Below, piece by piece: positions 38,246 through 49,822 of a DNA stretch of 64,000 bases. The stretch's first letter is position 1. Each line of letters starts with the position of its first letter. The stretch is from Ideonella sp. (GTDB taxonomy: Bacteria > Pseudomonadota > Gammaproteobacteria > Burkholderiales > Burkholderiaceae_C). The position numbers and the translations under genes were made by a program. The notes under the pieces are model-generated. The model was not told where the DNA came from and did not search any database. It saw nothing but the letters and a program-made list of their open reading frames with translations. The stretch lies in assembly GCA_015075545.1 (NCBI GenBank), contig JABTUC010000006.1, positions 1 through 64,000 on the forward strand. The letters are read 5' to 3'.

Positions 38246-39571
38246 TCAGTGCAGCTTGACGCGCGGCTCGAGGCGCCGGGTCAGCAGGCGCGAGGCCGTG
38301 CCCAGGGTGGTGCGCCACCAGCCGTGCACCGCCAGCTCATGCAGCTTGTACAGCGACAGGTACATCAGGCGCGCGAACACGCCTTCGACCCACAGTCTGC
38401 GGCCGACCAGCGCGCCCATCAGGAAGCCGACCGTCGAGTGCTCGCCGAGCGACACCAGCGAACCGAAGTCGCGGTAGCGCCACGGCATCAGCGGGCGGTC
38501 GCGCAGCCGCCGCGGCAGTTGCGCGGCCAGATGCGACGCCTGCTGGTGGGCGGCCTGGGCACGCGGCGGGACGTTGCCGTGGTGACCCAACCAGGGCGCG
38601 GCCGCGCAATCGCCGCAGGCGAACACCGCGTCGTCGCGCGTGGTCTGCAAGGTCTGGCGCACGACCAGCTGATTGATGCCGTTGCTCTCCAGACCGTCGA
38701 GGTCGCGCAGCCACTGCGGCGCCTTGACGCCCGCGGCCCACACCACGAGCTGTGCCGGCACGAACTCGCCGCCGGCCAGCTCGACGCCGTCGGCGCGCAC
38801 CGCGCTCACCCTGGTGTCGCAGCGCAGGCGGATGCCCAGGTGGCGCAGCAGATCGGCCGCGGCGTTGGCGATGCGCTCGGGTAGTGCCGGCAGGATGCGT
38901 GGCCCGGCCTCGATCAGGTGAATGTCGATGTCGCGCTCGGGGTCGATCTGGTCGAGTCCGTAGCTGACCAGCAGACGCAGCGCCTGTCGCAGCTCGGCGG
39001 CCAGCTCGACGCCGGTGGCGCCGGCACCGACGATCGCCACGGTCACCTCGCGCGCTCCGGCCGTGGTGCCCTGTACGTGCGCGCGGATGCAGGCGTTGAC
39101 CAGACGATCGTGAAAGCGCTCGGCGTCGTGCGGGGTCTCGAGGGCGATCGCATGCTCGGCCACGCCGGGCGTGCCGAAGTCGCTGGTTTGGCTGCCCACT
39201 GCGATCACCAGCGTGTCGTAGCCGCGCGTGTAGGGTGGCGTGATCGGCGCGCCGTCGGCGTCGAGCACCGGCGCCACCTGCACCTCGCGGCGGCGGCGAT
39301 CGAGGCCGACCATGCGCCCGAGCCGATAGCGGAAGCCGTGCCGGTGCGACTGCGCGAGGTAATCGACGGCATGGTGGTGGATATCGATGCTGCCGGCGGC
39401 GATCTCGTGCAGGTGCGGTTTCCACAGATGCGTGCGCGCCTGCTCGATCAGCGTGATGTGCGCGCGGCCGCGCTTGCCGAGCCGGTTGCCGAGCCGGGTC
39501 ACGAGTTCGAGGCCGCCGGCTCCGCCACCGACGACGACGATGCGGTGCAGTTCGTTGGTGGTTCGGGTCAT
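38246..39571 (-). CDS. ndh: Type II NADH:quinone oxidoreductase
   Basis: This FAD protein has 441 residues with two dinucleotide-binding motifs, VVVGGGAGGLEL near residue 12 and VAIVGAGATGVELAAEL near 175. FACGDCAAAPW is the C-terminal FAD contact, and a hydrophobic C-terminal stretch fits membrane association. It oxidises NADH and reduces quinone without pumping protons. The ATG at 39571 begins MTRTTNELHRIV; a longer frame is low-complexity. It is convergent with the lipoprotein gene (27-bp gap) and stands alone. The 221-bp region to the next gene (39572-39792) shows no gene and no clear promoter. Confidence 0.87.
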   Translation of the reverse strand: MTRTTNELHRIVVVGGGAGGLELVTRLGNRLGKRGRAHITLIEQARTHLWKPHLHEIAAGSIDIHHHAVDYLAQSHRHGFRYRLGRMVGLDRRRREVQVAPVLDADGAPITPPYTRGYDTLVIAVGSQTSDFGTPGVAEHAIALETPHDAERFHDRLVNACIRAHVQGTTAGAREVTVAIVGAGATGVELAAELRQALRLLVSYGLDQIDPERDIDIHLIEAGPRILPALPERIANAAADLLRHLGIRLRCDTRVSAVRADGVELAGGEFVPAQLVVWAAGVKAPQWLRDLDGLESNGINQLVVRQTLQTTRDDAVFACGDCAAAPWLGHHGNVPPRAQAAHQQASHLAAQLPRRLRDRPLMPWRYRDFGSLVSLGEHSTVGFLMGALVGRRLWVEGVFARLMYLSLYKLHELAVHGWWRTTLGTASRLLTRRLEPRVKLH

Positions 39572-39792
39572 CGACGAAGGCGTGGGCGTGGCCGCCGGGG
39601 TGGGCCGCCATTGTCGACCGGCGCGCCGGCTGCGCGCCGATCGTGACATCGGTCCAGGCCGGACGCCGCCCGCGGCATCGAATCGCGGCGTTGGTCAAGG
39701 ACTTCACGCCCTCGCGGGCTCGTCGTGCGCTGGCCCGCGGTGCGCTGCTTACGATGCGTGCTGCATCCGCGTGAGGCGCAAGGAGAACAGGC

Positions 39793-40920
39793 ATGAAGCT
39801 GACAAGACGCCGCTTCGGTGAGGGCATGCTGGCGGCCGTGGCTGCGCCGGCGTTGGCGCAAGGCGCCGAAGGCGACATCGTGGTGGGTCAGGTCGGTCCT
39901 TTCACGGTGCTGCCGGTGCCCGATGCGCCGCAACTCAACCAGGGCATGAAGGCCTGCCTGGCGCAGGTCAACGAGCGCGGCGGCATCAACGGGCGGCGCG
40001 TCTCGTTCTTCGAGATCGACGACACCTACAGCGCCGAAGGCTTCGTCAAGGCCTTCGGGCAGGCGTTGCAGCGCAGACCCGCGGCCCTGCTGTCGCCGAT
40101 CGGGTCGTCGGCGCTGAGCCACGCACTGAACGACAAGCTGTTCGATCAGGCCGACGTGATCGTGATCAACGCCATCCCCGGCGCCGAGGCGCTTCGCAAC
40201 CCGGGGCACCCGAAGCTGTTCCACATCCGTGCCGGCGACCGCCAGCAGATCGAGAAGATCGTCGCCCACGCGGCGACGCTGGGCATTCCCAGCCTGGCGG
40301 TGGTGCACCAGGACATCGTCATCGGCACCTCGGGCCTCAAGATGGCCCAGGCCGCGGCGCAGTCCCATCGCATCGAGGTGACGGGGTTCCAGGCCACCAC
40401 CGACAAGGCTAGCCTGGCTGCCGCGGCCAAGAAGGCCAGCGACAGCGGCGCCAAGGCGGTGCTGGTGATCGGTTCGCCGCGCTTCATGGCCGACGGCGTC
40501 GCCGAATTGCGGCACGCGGGCGCCGGCTCGTTCGTGTTCGCGCTGTCGTACGTGCCGGCCGGCCTGCTGGCCAAGATCGCCGGCAGCGGCGCGCGCGGCG
40601 TGGCGCTGGCACAGACCTTTCCCAACCCGATGGGGGTGTCGCTGCCGCTGCAGCGCGAGTTCCAGTCGGGCATGAAGGCCGCTTTCCCCGAGGTCAAGCA
40701 GTACACCTCGTTCCACCTCGAGGGCTACATCAGCGCGCGGGTGTTCGCCGAGGCGGCGCGCCGGGCCAAGGAGGTCACGCCCGACGGCGTGGCACGGTCG
40801 CTGCGCGCGATGGGCGAGTACGACATGGGGGGCTTTCGCGTCAACTTCGCGCGCAACAACGTCGGCAGCAGCTTCGTCGACATCGGCGTCGTCACGGCCG
40901 AAGGCCGGCTGATGTACTGA
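39793..40920 (+). CDS. Orphan ABC substrate-binding protein with Tat-type leader
   Basis: The product has 375 residues of the LivK-type fold (DIVVGQVGPFTVLPVPD at the mature start). The leader has three arginines in TRRRFGEGM (R5-R7), a twin-arginine-like signal followed by AAVAAPALAQG. Export in folded form would be unusual for this family. No permease or ATPase gene is adjacent. Such orphan periplasmic proteins are frequent in Burkholderiales; the ligand is unknown. GGAGAA lies 7 bp before the ATG, and a strong terminator follows the stop. Confidence 0.8.
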   Translation: MKLTRRRFGEGMLAAVAAPALAQGAEGDIVVGQVGPFTVLPVPDAPQLNQGMKACLAQVNERGGINGRRVSFFEIDDTYSAEGFVKAFGQALQRRPAALLSPIGSSALSHALNDKLFDQADVIVINAIPGAEALRNPGHPKLFHIRAGDRQQIEKIVAHAATLGIPSLAVVHQDIVIGTSGLKMAQAAAQSHRIEVTGFQATTDKASLAAAAKKASDSGAKAVLVIGSPRFMADGVAELRHAGAGSFVFALSYVPAGLLAKIAGSGARGVALAQTFPNPMGVSLPLQREFQSGMKAAFPEVKQYTSFHLEGYISARVFAEAARRAKEVTPDGVARSLRAMGEYDMGGFRVNFARNNVGSSFVDIGVVTAEGRLMY

Positions 40921-40939
40921 GGCCGCTGCGGCTTCGCGA

Positions 40940-40963
40940 CGCGGCGCCACGGCGCCGCGTTTT
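40940..40963 (+). terminator. Rho-independent terminator
   Basis: CGCGGCGCC and GGCGCCGCG form a 9-bp perfect stem directly followed by TTTT, 20 bp after the stop of the binding protein gene. This is the clearest intrinsic terminator in the window. Confidence 0.75.
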
Positions 40964-40972
40964 CGTCTGGGG

Positions 40973-42010
40973 CTACGTCACGCGGCCGAACCACCACAGG
41001 CTCAAGCCCGCCGCCAGCAGCGCGAGCAGCGCGCCCAGCGCGGTGAACAGCGCGGTGATCTCGGTTTCGCGCTTCTCGACCACGAGCTTGCTCGACAGGC
41101 CCTGGTAGACCTTTTTCAGATCCTCGGCGGTGCCGGCGTAGAAGTATTCGCCGCGCGTCAGCAGCGCCACCTGCTTGAGCGTTTCCTCGTCGAGGCGCAC
41201 GCGCATGCTCCAGCCGTCGAAGCCGATGATCTCGCCTTGCGTCGTGCCCATGCCGACGGTGTAGATGCGCACGCCGCGGTCGGCCGCCAGCTTGGCCATC
41301 TCGAGCGTGTCGGGGCCGGTGGTGCGCTGGCCGTCGGTCAGCAGGATGATCGCTGCCGACGCATACGAGCCGGGCTCGACCGGCTTGAACGCGGGCTTCT
41401 CCTGTTGCTTGTCGCCGAAGCCCGGCGGCATCGGCCGCGCGCCGGTGATCTGCGAGAGGTCGTAGCCGGCGTCGGGGAACAACGTGGCCAGCGACAGCAC
41501 GATGCCCGAGCCGATGGCGGTGGCGCGCTGCAGCTGGAAACGGTCGATCGCCGCGACCACGTCCTCGCGGCTCAGCGTCGGCGCCTGCACGACCGCCGCG
41601 GTGCCGGCAAACGCGACCACGCCGATGCGCACGCTGTTGGGCAGGTCGTTGACGAAGTTCTTCGCCGCCTCCTGCGAGGCCGCCAGTCGGGTGGGCTTGA
41701 TGTCGGAGGCGCGCATGCTGCCCGACACGTCCATCGCCAGGATGATCGTCTCCTGCTGCGACGGCAGCTTGATGACCGCGGTCGGTCGCGACACCGCGAC
41801 CATCAGCGTCAGCAGCGCCAGCCCCAGCAGCAGTGGCGGCACGTGTCGGCGCCAGCCCGGGCCCTTGCCGAGCGCCTGCCGCACCAGCGCGATGCTGGCG
41901 AAGCGCACCGTGCTCTTCTTGCGCCGGTGCAGCAGCCAGAGGTACAGCAGCACCAGCAGCGGTGCCAGCACGGCGGCGGCCCACAGGGCTTCGGGCCACA
42001 GGAACTTCAT
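40973..42010 (-). CDS. VWA-domain membrane protein (BatA-like)
   Basis: The product has 345 residues. A BatA N-terminal helix (about 8-28) and a second helix (58-76) precede a von Willebrand A domain with the metal site D94-x-S96-x-S98. A third helix lies at the C-terminus (about 320-340). It is the last gene of a protease-MoxR-DUF58-VWA set and overlaps DUF58 by 4 bp. MoxR-DUF58-VWA sets are thought to act as metal-dependent chaperones or in envelope stress; the client here is unknown. Confidence 0.82.
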   Translation of the reverse strand: MKFLWPEALWAAAVLAPLLVLLYLWLLHRRKKSTVRFASIALVRQALGKGPGWRRHVPPLLLGLALLTLMVAVSRPTAVIKLPSQQETIILAMDVSGSMRASDIKPTRLAASQEAAKNFVNDLPNSVRIGVVAFAGTAAVVQAPTLSREDVVAAIDRFQLQRATAIGSGIVLSLATLFPDAGYDLSQITGARPMPPGFGDKQQEKPAFKPVEPGSYASAAIILLTDGQRTTGPDTLEMAKLAADRGVRIYTVGMGTTQGEIIGFDGWSMRVRLDEETLKQVALLTRGEYFYAGTAEDLKKVYQGLSSKLVVEKRETEITALFTALGALLALLAAGLSLWWFGRVT

Positions 42011-43003
42011 GGTGTCGATTCTCGCGCGATGGGCGTCGCCGCGCCACGCAGATGTGCCGGCATGTGGGCACCGCTGCGCTGACGGGCGCGCTGGCGGCGC
42101 AGCGCCACGAAGCGCAGCAGCGATTCGAGCAGGTCGTCGTGGGTGGCCAGCTCGAGCGTGTCGACCTGCGCCTGGCCGAGCGCCGCGCGCAACTCGGCCT
42201 CGTGACGTGCGGTCAGCGCCTCGAAGCGCTGGCGGAACGCCGGGTCGTTGGTGTCGACGAAGAGCTGCTCGCCGCTCTCGGCATCCTCCAGCGTGACCAG
42301 GCCCACGTCGGGCAGTTTCAGCTCCAGCGGGTCGTACAGCCGCACCGCCAGCACCTCGTGGCGTCGCGCCAGCCGCCCGAGCGGCTGCTGCCAGCCCGGC
42401 GTGCTGATGAAATCGGACACCACGAACACCATCGAGCGGCGGCGGATCAGCGTCTCGGCCGACTGCAGCAGATCAGCCAGCACGGTCTGGCGCGGCGGCG
42501 GTGCACCGCGCCGGCGCTTGCGCGGTGCCGGCGGCGGCGCCGGCCGCGCGCGCATGCGCGCGATCAGTTCGAGCACATGGTTGCGGCTGGCGCGCGCCGG
42601 CAGCATGCCGTCGACGCGGTGGCTGTAGAGCAGCGCGCCGACGCGGTTGCCGTGCCGCGTCAGCAGCCGCGCCAGCACCGTCACGAAGCCCTCCGACACC
42701 GACAGCTTGGTGCGCAGGTCGGAGCCGAAGTCGATCGACCCCGAGAGGTCGAGCAGGAACCACGCGGTCAGCTCGCGGTCTTCGGTGAACTGGCGCACGT
42801 GCGGCTCGAGCAGCCGTGCCGTGACGTTCCAGTCGATGTGACGCACGTCGTCGCCGTGCTGGTAGGCGCGCAGGTCGGCCAGATCGAGCCCGGCGCCGCG
42901 CCACAGCGTGCGGTAGTCGCCCTGCAGCAAGCCGTCGAGGCGGCGGATCACCGTCCACTCCAGCTGGCGCAGCAGCTGGTCAGGGGTGGCGGCGATGCCC
43001 GGT

Positions 43004-43011
<8 letters not shown>
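42007..43011 (-). CDS. DUF58 domain protein
   Basis: The product has 334 residues. The DUF58 signature GDDVRHIDWNVTARL is near residue 75, and a degenerate VWA-like region follows (WFLLDLSGSIDFG, VFVVSDFIS). Unlike many DUF58 proteins, no transmembrane helix is evident, so it is probably cytoplasmic. It overlaps both MoxR (8 bp) and the VWA gene (4 bp), so the three are made as a unit. Confidence 0.82.
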
Positions 43012-44011
<1,000 letters not shown>

Positions 44012-44046
44012 AGGAATTCGACTGTGAAGATTGCGGGAGCGGAAGA

Positions 44047-44991
44047 TCAGAACGGCGGCAGGCCCGCCGCGGCGGCGGCGTTCTCGATCGGCACCGCGAA
44101 GCCGATGCCGATGAAGGTGCGCGCCTCGGTGGGGTTCATGATCGCGGTGACGATGCCCACCACGTGGCCGTCCATCGTCACCAGCGGCCCGCCGGAGTTG
44201 CCCGGGTTGGCCGCGGCGTCGAACTGGATCAGGTTGGTCAGCACGCGTTTGCCCTGCGGCGAGCGGAACTCGCGCTTGAGTCCGGAGATGACGCCCTGCG
44301 ACGTCGACGGCCCGATGCCGAACGGGAAGCCGACCGCGATCACCTCGTCGCCGGGGCGCAGGCCGCCGGTGGAGCGCATCGTCGCGGCCTCGAGTTCGTC
44401 GGGGCGGTTGGCGGCCTGCAGCACCGCGAGGTCGTTCTCGGGCTGCACGTTGATCAGCGTGGCCTCCGACTCGAGCCCCGTGTGAAAGGTGACCTTGATG
44501 CGTTCGGCGCCGCTGACGACGTGCAGGTTGGTCAGGATGATGCCCTTGTCGACGATGACCACGCCGGTGCCGACGCTGGTGTGCTCTTCGCCTTCCTTGG
44601 GGTCGGCGCGGTCGGCCGGATGCTCGCCCACCACGCGCACCACCGAGCCGATCACGGCCTCGTAGGCGTTGGCGGCAGCTGAGGCGAGCGGCTCCTTGGC
44701 GATCGATGCGCGCATCGCGGTGTCGATCTGCTCGAAGGTGGGAATCTGACGCTCGTGACGCACCCACGATGGCCAGCCGGCCAGCGCCGCCAGCAGCAGC
44801 GCGAAGCCGGCCCAGGCCCAGCGCTCGTGCCGGCCGAGCGCGCCGCGCAAGCGCGACGCCGCGCGCGCAAGCACGCCGGGTGGGTCTTCTGCTTCGCCGT
44901 CGGGGGCCGCCTCGGGCGAGGCGGCTGGAGCGCCGGCCGCCGGCGCCTGTGTTCGAACGGGTGTTCGGCTGTACAGGGGCACGCGCTTCAT
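44047..44991 (-). CDS. S1C-family (HtrA/DegP-like) membrane-anchored serine protease without PDZ domain
   Basis: The product has 314 residues. A Pro/Ala-rich N-terminus precedes one transmembrane helix (about 58-76). A trypsin-like protease domain follows with H157 (TNLHVV), D187 (ENDLAV) and S266 (GNSGGP). It ends at residue 314 straight after the protease domain, so the usual PDZ domains are absent. It may act in envelope quality control with the MoxR set downstream. The 258-bp region up to tatD (44992-45249) shows no gene. Confidence 0.83.
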   Translation of the reverse strand: MKRVPLYSRTPVRTQAPAAGAPAASPEAAPDGEAEDPPGVLARAASRLRGALGRHERWAWAGFALLLAALAGWPSWVRHERQIPTFEQIDTAMRASIAKEPLASAAANAYEAVIGSVVRVVGEHPADRADPKEGEEHTSVGTGVVIVDKGIILTNLHVVSGAERIKVTFHTGLESEATLINVQPENDLAVLQAANRPDELEAATMRSTGGLRPGDEVIAVGFPFGIGPSTSQGVISGLKREFRSPQGKRVLTNLIQFDAAANPGNSGGPLVTMDGHVVGIVTAIMNPTEARTFIGIGFAVPIENAAAAAGLPPF

Positions 44992-45249
44992 CGTGGGCAA
45001 CTCCCGCAGCTCACATCGCTGCGAGCCGCCAAGGTACCACGGAGCGGGTGCGTGTGCATGCCGCCGCAGCGCCGGCGTGTGAACGTCGCAGCTCCGGCGT
45101 CGACGAATCGCGGCGTCGGTTCGCTCGGTGACGGGGTGGCTCGCCCGGCGGCGCCGCTGCCGCAGCGGTCGACACACGCCGCCGGGCCCGCGCCGCTGCG
45201 ATGATTGGCAGCCGATCCGCGGGACGACGACCCCCGATCGGCCGACGCC

Positions 45250-46074
45250 ATGACGTGGATCGACACCCACTGCCACCTCGACGCCCCCGAGTTCGACGCC
45301 GACCGCGATGCGGTGTGGCGGCGTGCGCTCGCGGCCGGGGTGCGCCTGGGTGTGCTGCCGGCGGTGAAGGCCGCGCACTTCGACGCGGTGCGCGCGCTCG
45401 CGCACCGGCTTGGCTGGGCCTATGCGCTGGGCATCCATCCGCTGTGTGTCGACGAGGCGGGCGACGGCGACCTCGAGCGGCTGCGCGACGCCTTGCAGCA
45501 GCACCGCGACGATCCGCGGCTGGTGGCGGTGGGCGAGGTCGGCCTCGACTGGTTCGTGCCCGGGCACGACCGCGCGCGGCAGGAGCGCTTCTATGTCGCC
45601 CAACTGAAGCTGGCACGCGACGCCGGCCTGCCGGCGATCCTGCACGTGCGGCGCTCGGCCGACGGCCTGCTGGCCGGCCTGCGGCGCGTCGAGATCGCCG
45701 GCGGCATCGCGCATGCGTTCAACGGCAGCGCACAGCAGGCGGCGGGGTTCGTCGAGCGCGGCTTCCGCCTCGGCTTCGGCGGCGCGATGACGTTCGAGCG
45801 CGCGCGCCGGATCCGCGCGCTGGCGTCGTCGCTGCCCGAGCGCGCGCCGGTGCTGGAGACCGACGCGCCCGACATCCCGCCGCAATGGCTCTACCGCAAC
45901 GCCGAGCAGCGTGCGCGCGGCGAGGTCGCGCGCAACGAGCCGGCCGAACTGCCGCGCATCGCGCAGATGCTCGCCTCATTGCGCGGCTGGAGCCTCGAGC
46001 AGACGGCGGCGATGACGACGGCCAACGCACACGCCGCGCTGCCACGGCTGCGCGCGCTGCCGGAGGCCGCTTGA
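45250..46074 (+). CDS. TatD-family metal-dependent deoxyribonuclease
   Basis: The product has 274 residues. DTHCHLD (H7, H9) at the N-terminus, GEVGLDWF (metal-binding Glu), LHVRRS and ETDAPD complete the TatD metal site. It is predicted to act as a 3'-5' exonuclease or general amidohydrolase-fold nuclease. The ATG at 45250 immediately precedes the metal motif. It is probably in one operon with the next three genes, which all overlap their neighbours or are separated by a few bases. Confidence 0.85.
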   Translation: MTWIDTHCHLDAPEFDADRDAVWRRALAAGVRLGVLPAVKAAHFDAVRALAHRLGWAYALGIHPLCVDEAGDGDLERLRDALQQHRDDPRLVAVGEVGLDWFVPGHDRARQERFYVAQLKLARDAGLPAILHVRRSADGLLAGLRRVEIAGGIAHAFNGSAQQAAGFVERGFRLGFGGAMTFERARRIRALASSLPERAPVLETDAPDIPPQWLYRNAEQRARGEVARNEPAELPRIAQMLASLRGWSLEQTAAMTTANAHAALPRLRALPEAA

Positions 46075-46082
46075 GCGCCGCC

Positions 46083-46592
46083 GTGAGCGCGCGATCGCCG
46101 CGGTTGCGCGGGCTGGCCCCGGTGGCCGGCGCACGAACGCGGCTGCTCGTGCTCGGCAGCTTCCCCAGCGAAGCGTCGCTGGCCGCGCAACAGTACTACG
46201 CGCATCCGCGCAACCAGTTCTGGGTCATCCTGTCGCTGCTGTGGGGCAGTGATCTGGTTGCGCTGCCGTACCCGCGACGCCTGGCCGAGGTGCGGCGGCG
46301 CGGCCTCGGCATCTGGGACGTGTATGCCAGTTGCCGCCGCGAGGGCAGCCTCGACAGTGCGATCGAAGCGGCGCGGCCCAACGACCTCGCCGCACTGGTG
46401 GCGCGGCTGCCGCAGTTGAGCGCGATCGCGCACAATGGCGGCGAGTCGGCGCGCGCGATGCGGTTGACGCGCACGCTGGCGAGCGAGGTGGTGCGGCTGC
46501 CCTCGAGCAGCCCGGCCAACGCGAGCTGGTCGCTGGCGCGCAAGGTCGACGCCTGGCGCACCGTGTTCTCGCGCCACGGGCTGGCGGCATGA
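46083..46592 (+). CDS. DNA glycosylase of the uracil/deoxyinosine superfamily
   Basis: The product has 169 residues from a GTG start at 46083; a TTG at 46071 overlapping the tatD stop would add four residues. LVLGSFPSEAS and YYAHPRNQFW are the active-site blocks of the deoxyinosine/Mug-like branch, and IAHNGGESA and LPSSSPAN form the minor-groove loops. It should remove deaminated bases from DNA. Its stop overlaps the ATG of the next gene. Confidence 0.75.
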   Translation: MSARSPRLRGLAPVAGARTRLLVLGSFPSEASLAAQQYYAHPRNQFWVILSLLWGSDLVALPYPRRLAEVRRRGLGIWDVYASCRREGSLDSAIEAARPNDLAALVARLPQLSAIAHNGGESARAMRLTRTLASEVVRLPSSSPANASWSLARKVDAWRTVFSRHGLAA

Positions 46593-47349
46593 TGGCCACT
46601 TCGCGCAAGGCACGGCTACCCGAGGCCACGATCTCGGAGCAGGCGGGCGTACGCTACCTGCACCTCGACACGCCGTGGGTGCAGGGCGCGATGGAGATTC
46701 GCCGGCCGAGCGTGGTGGTGCTCGAGTACGTGCAGCGCATGCTGGCATGGCTGCTGTGGCGGCCGCACGACCAGCTGGCGCGCGGCCACGCGGTGCAGCT
46801 CGGCCTCGGCGCAGCGGCGATCACCCGCTTCACGCAGCGCACGCTGCGCATGCGCACCACCGCTGTCGAGCTGAACCCGGCGGTGATCGCGGCGTGCCGG
46901 CGCTGGTTCCGGCTGGGCGAGGACGACGAGCGGCTCGAGGTGGTGTGCGCCGACGCCGGCGCCTGGCTGCGCAGCGCGGCCGCGCCGCGCGCGACGGTGA
47001 GCGCGCTGTGTGTCGACCTGTACGACCACGAGGCCGCGGCGCCCGTGCTCGACGACGAGCACTTCTATGCCGACTGCCGTTCGCTGCTGGCCGACGACGG
47101 CATCATGAGCGTCAACCTGTTCGGCCGTCGGTCGAGCTTCGAACGCTCGATGGCGCGCATCGCGGCGGCCTTCGGCGCCGACTGCCTGTGGTACCTGACG
47201 CCGACGCGCGAAGGCAACACGATTGCGGTAGCAACACACGCCGCGGCCACGCCCGATCGCGCCCTGTGGCAGGCGCGGGCGGATAACATCGAGGCCCGCT
47301 ACGGCCTGCCGGCACGAAAGTGGTTGCGCCTGCTGCACGCGTGGCCCCC

Positions 47350-47353
<4 letters not shown>
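46589..47353 (+). CDS. Spermidine synthase-like methyltransferase-fold protein
   Basis: The product has 254 residues. A Rossmann fold with LGLGAAAITRFTQR and TTAVELNPAVI (SAM/dcSAM-binding acidic residue) is typical of the SpeE-like family, but the polyamine-binding gatekeeper residues are not obvious. The family also includes methyltransferases, so the reaction is open. Two consecutive ATG codons (46589 and 46592) can serve as start. The stop overlaps the GTG of the ATPase gene. Confidence 0.72.
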
Positions 47354-49176
<1,823 letters not shown>

Positions 49177-49238
49177 GGCGCGGCTTCAGCTTCGGCTGCG
49201 CGTGCGGCAAGGGCGAGCGCCGCGGAGCGCGTGCGCAT

Positions 49239-49252
49239 GCGATGCGCATCGC
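49239..49252. other. 14-bp palindrome upstream of tctB
   Basis: GCGATGCGCATCGC is a perfect palindrome 90 bp before the tctB start, in the 165-bp gap after the ATPase gene. It could be an operator, but in a GC-rich genome it may also be chance. A TATA-like CATAGAAT follows near 49301-49310. Confidence 0.25.
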
Positions 49253-49341
49253 GTTGCTGCGACTCGGGGTGATACCCGAACCGGCGCCCGCACCTGCCTG
49301 CATAGAATGCCCGAGCCCGGTTCAGAGGCGAGGAGACAACG

Positions 49342-49812
49342 GTGAAGATCAAGAGCCAGAAGGATTTCTGGTCCGGGCTGCTGTTCGTGATCACCGGTCT
49401 CGCGTTCACCTGGGGCGCGCAGTTCTACAGTTTCGGCACCTCGGCGCGCCCGGGGCCGGGCTACTTTCCGTTCGGCCTGGGGCTGATCCTCGCGCTGCTC
49501 GGCGCGCTCACGCTGTTCGAGGCGCTGACCATCGAAACCGACGACGGCGAGCCGGTCGGTGCGATCGCCTGGAAGCCGCTGCTGACGATCCTGTTCGCGG
49601 TGTGGCTGTTCGGCCTGCTGCTGCCGCGGCTGGGCATGGCGCTGACGATCGCCGTGCTGGTGGTCGTCTCCAGCCTGGCCGGCGACGAGTTCCGCTGGCG
49701 CGACGTGCTCGTCAACTGCGTGGTGCTGGCGATCGGCTCGTGGGCGATCTTCATCGTCGGGCTCAAGCTGGTGATCCCGCTGTGGCCGACGTTCGTGCCG
49801 TTCGGTGGGTGA
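49342..49812 (+). CDS. tctB: Tripartite tricarboxylate transporter small subunit TctB
   Basis: The product has 156 residues with four hydrophobic helices and the TctB hallmark [17 protein letters not shown] near the N-terminus. The start is a GTG at 49342 with GAGGAGA just upstream; no ATG is suitably placed. It forms the membrane unit with TctA. The solute-binding subunit TctC is not adjacent, so an orphan TctC elsewhere must serve it. Confidence 0.85.
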   Translation: MKIKSQKDFWSGLLFVITGLAFTWGAQFYSFGTSARPGPGYFPFGLGLILALLGALTLFEALTIETDDGEPVGAIAWKPLLTILFAVWLFGLLLPRLGMALTIAVLVVVSSLAGDEFRWRDVLVNCVVLAIGSWAIFIVGLKLVIPLWPTFVPFGG

Positions 49813-49822
49813 GGGCAGCGAC

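Noticed and set aside
39572-39792. tRNA or small RNA gene in the 221-bp gap
   Set aside because: No cloverleaf, no conserved T-arm sequence and no terminator were found. The gap appears to be plain intergenic sequence.
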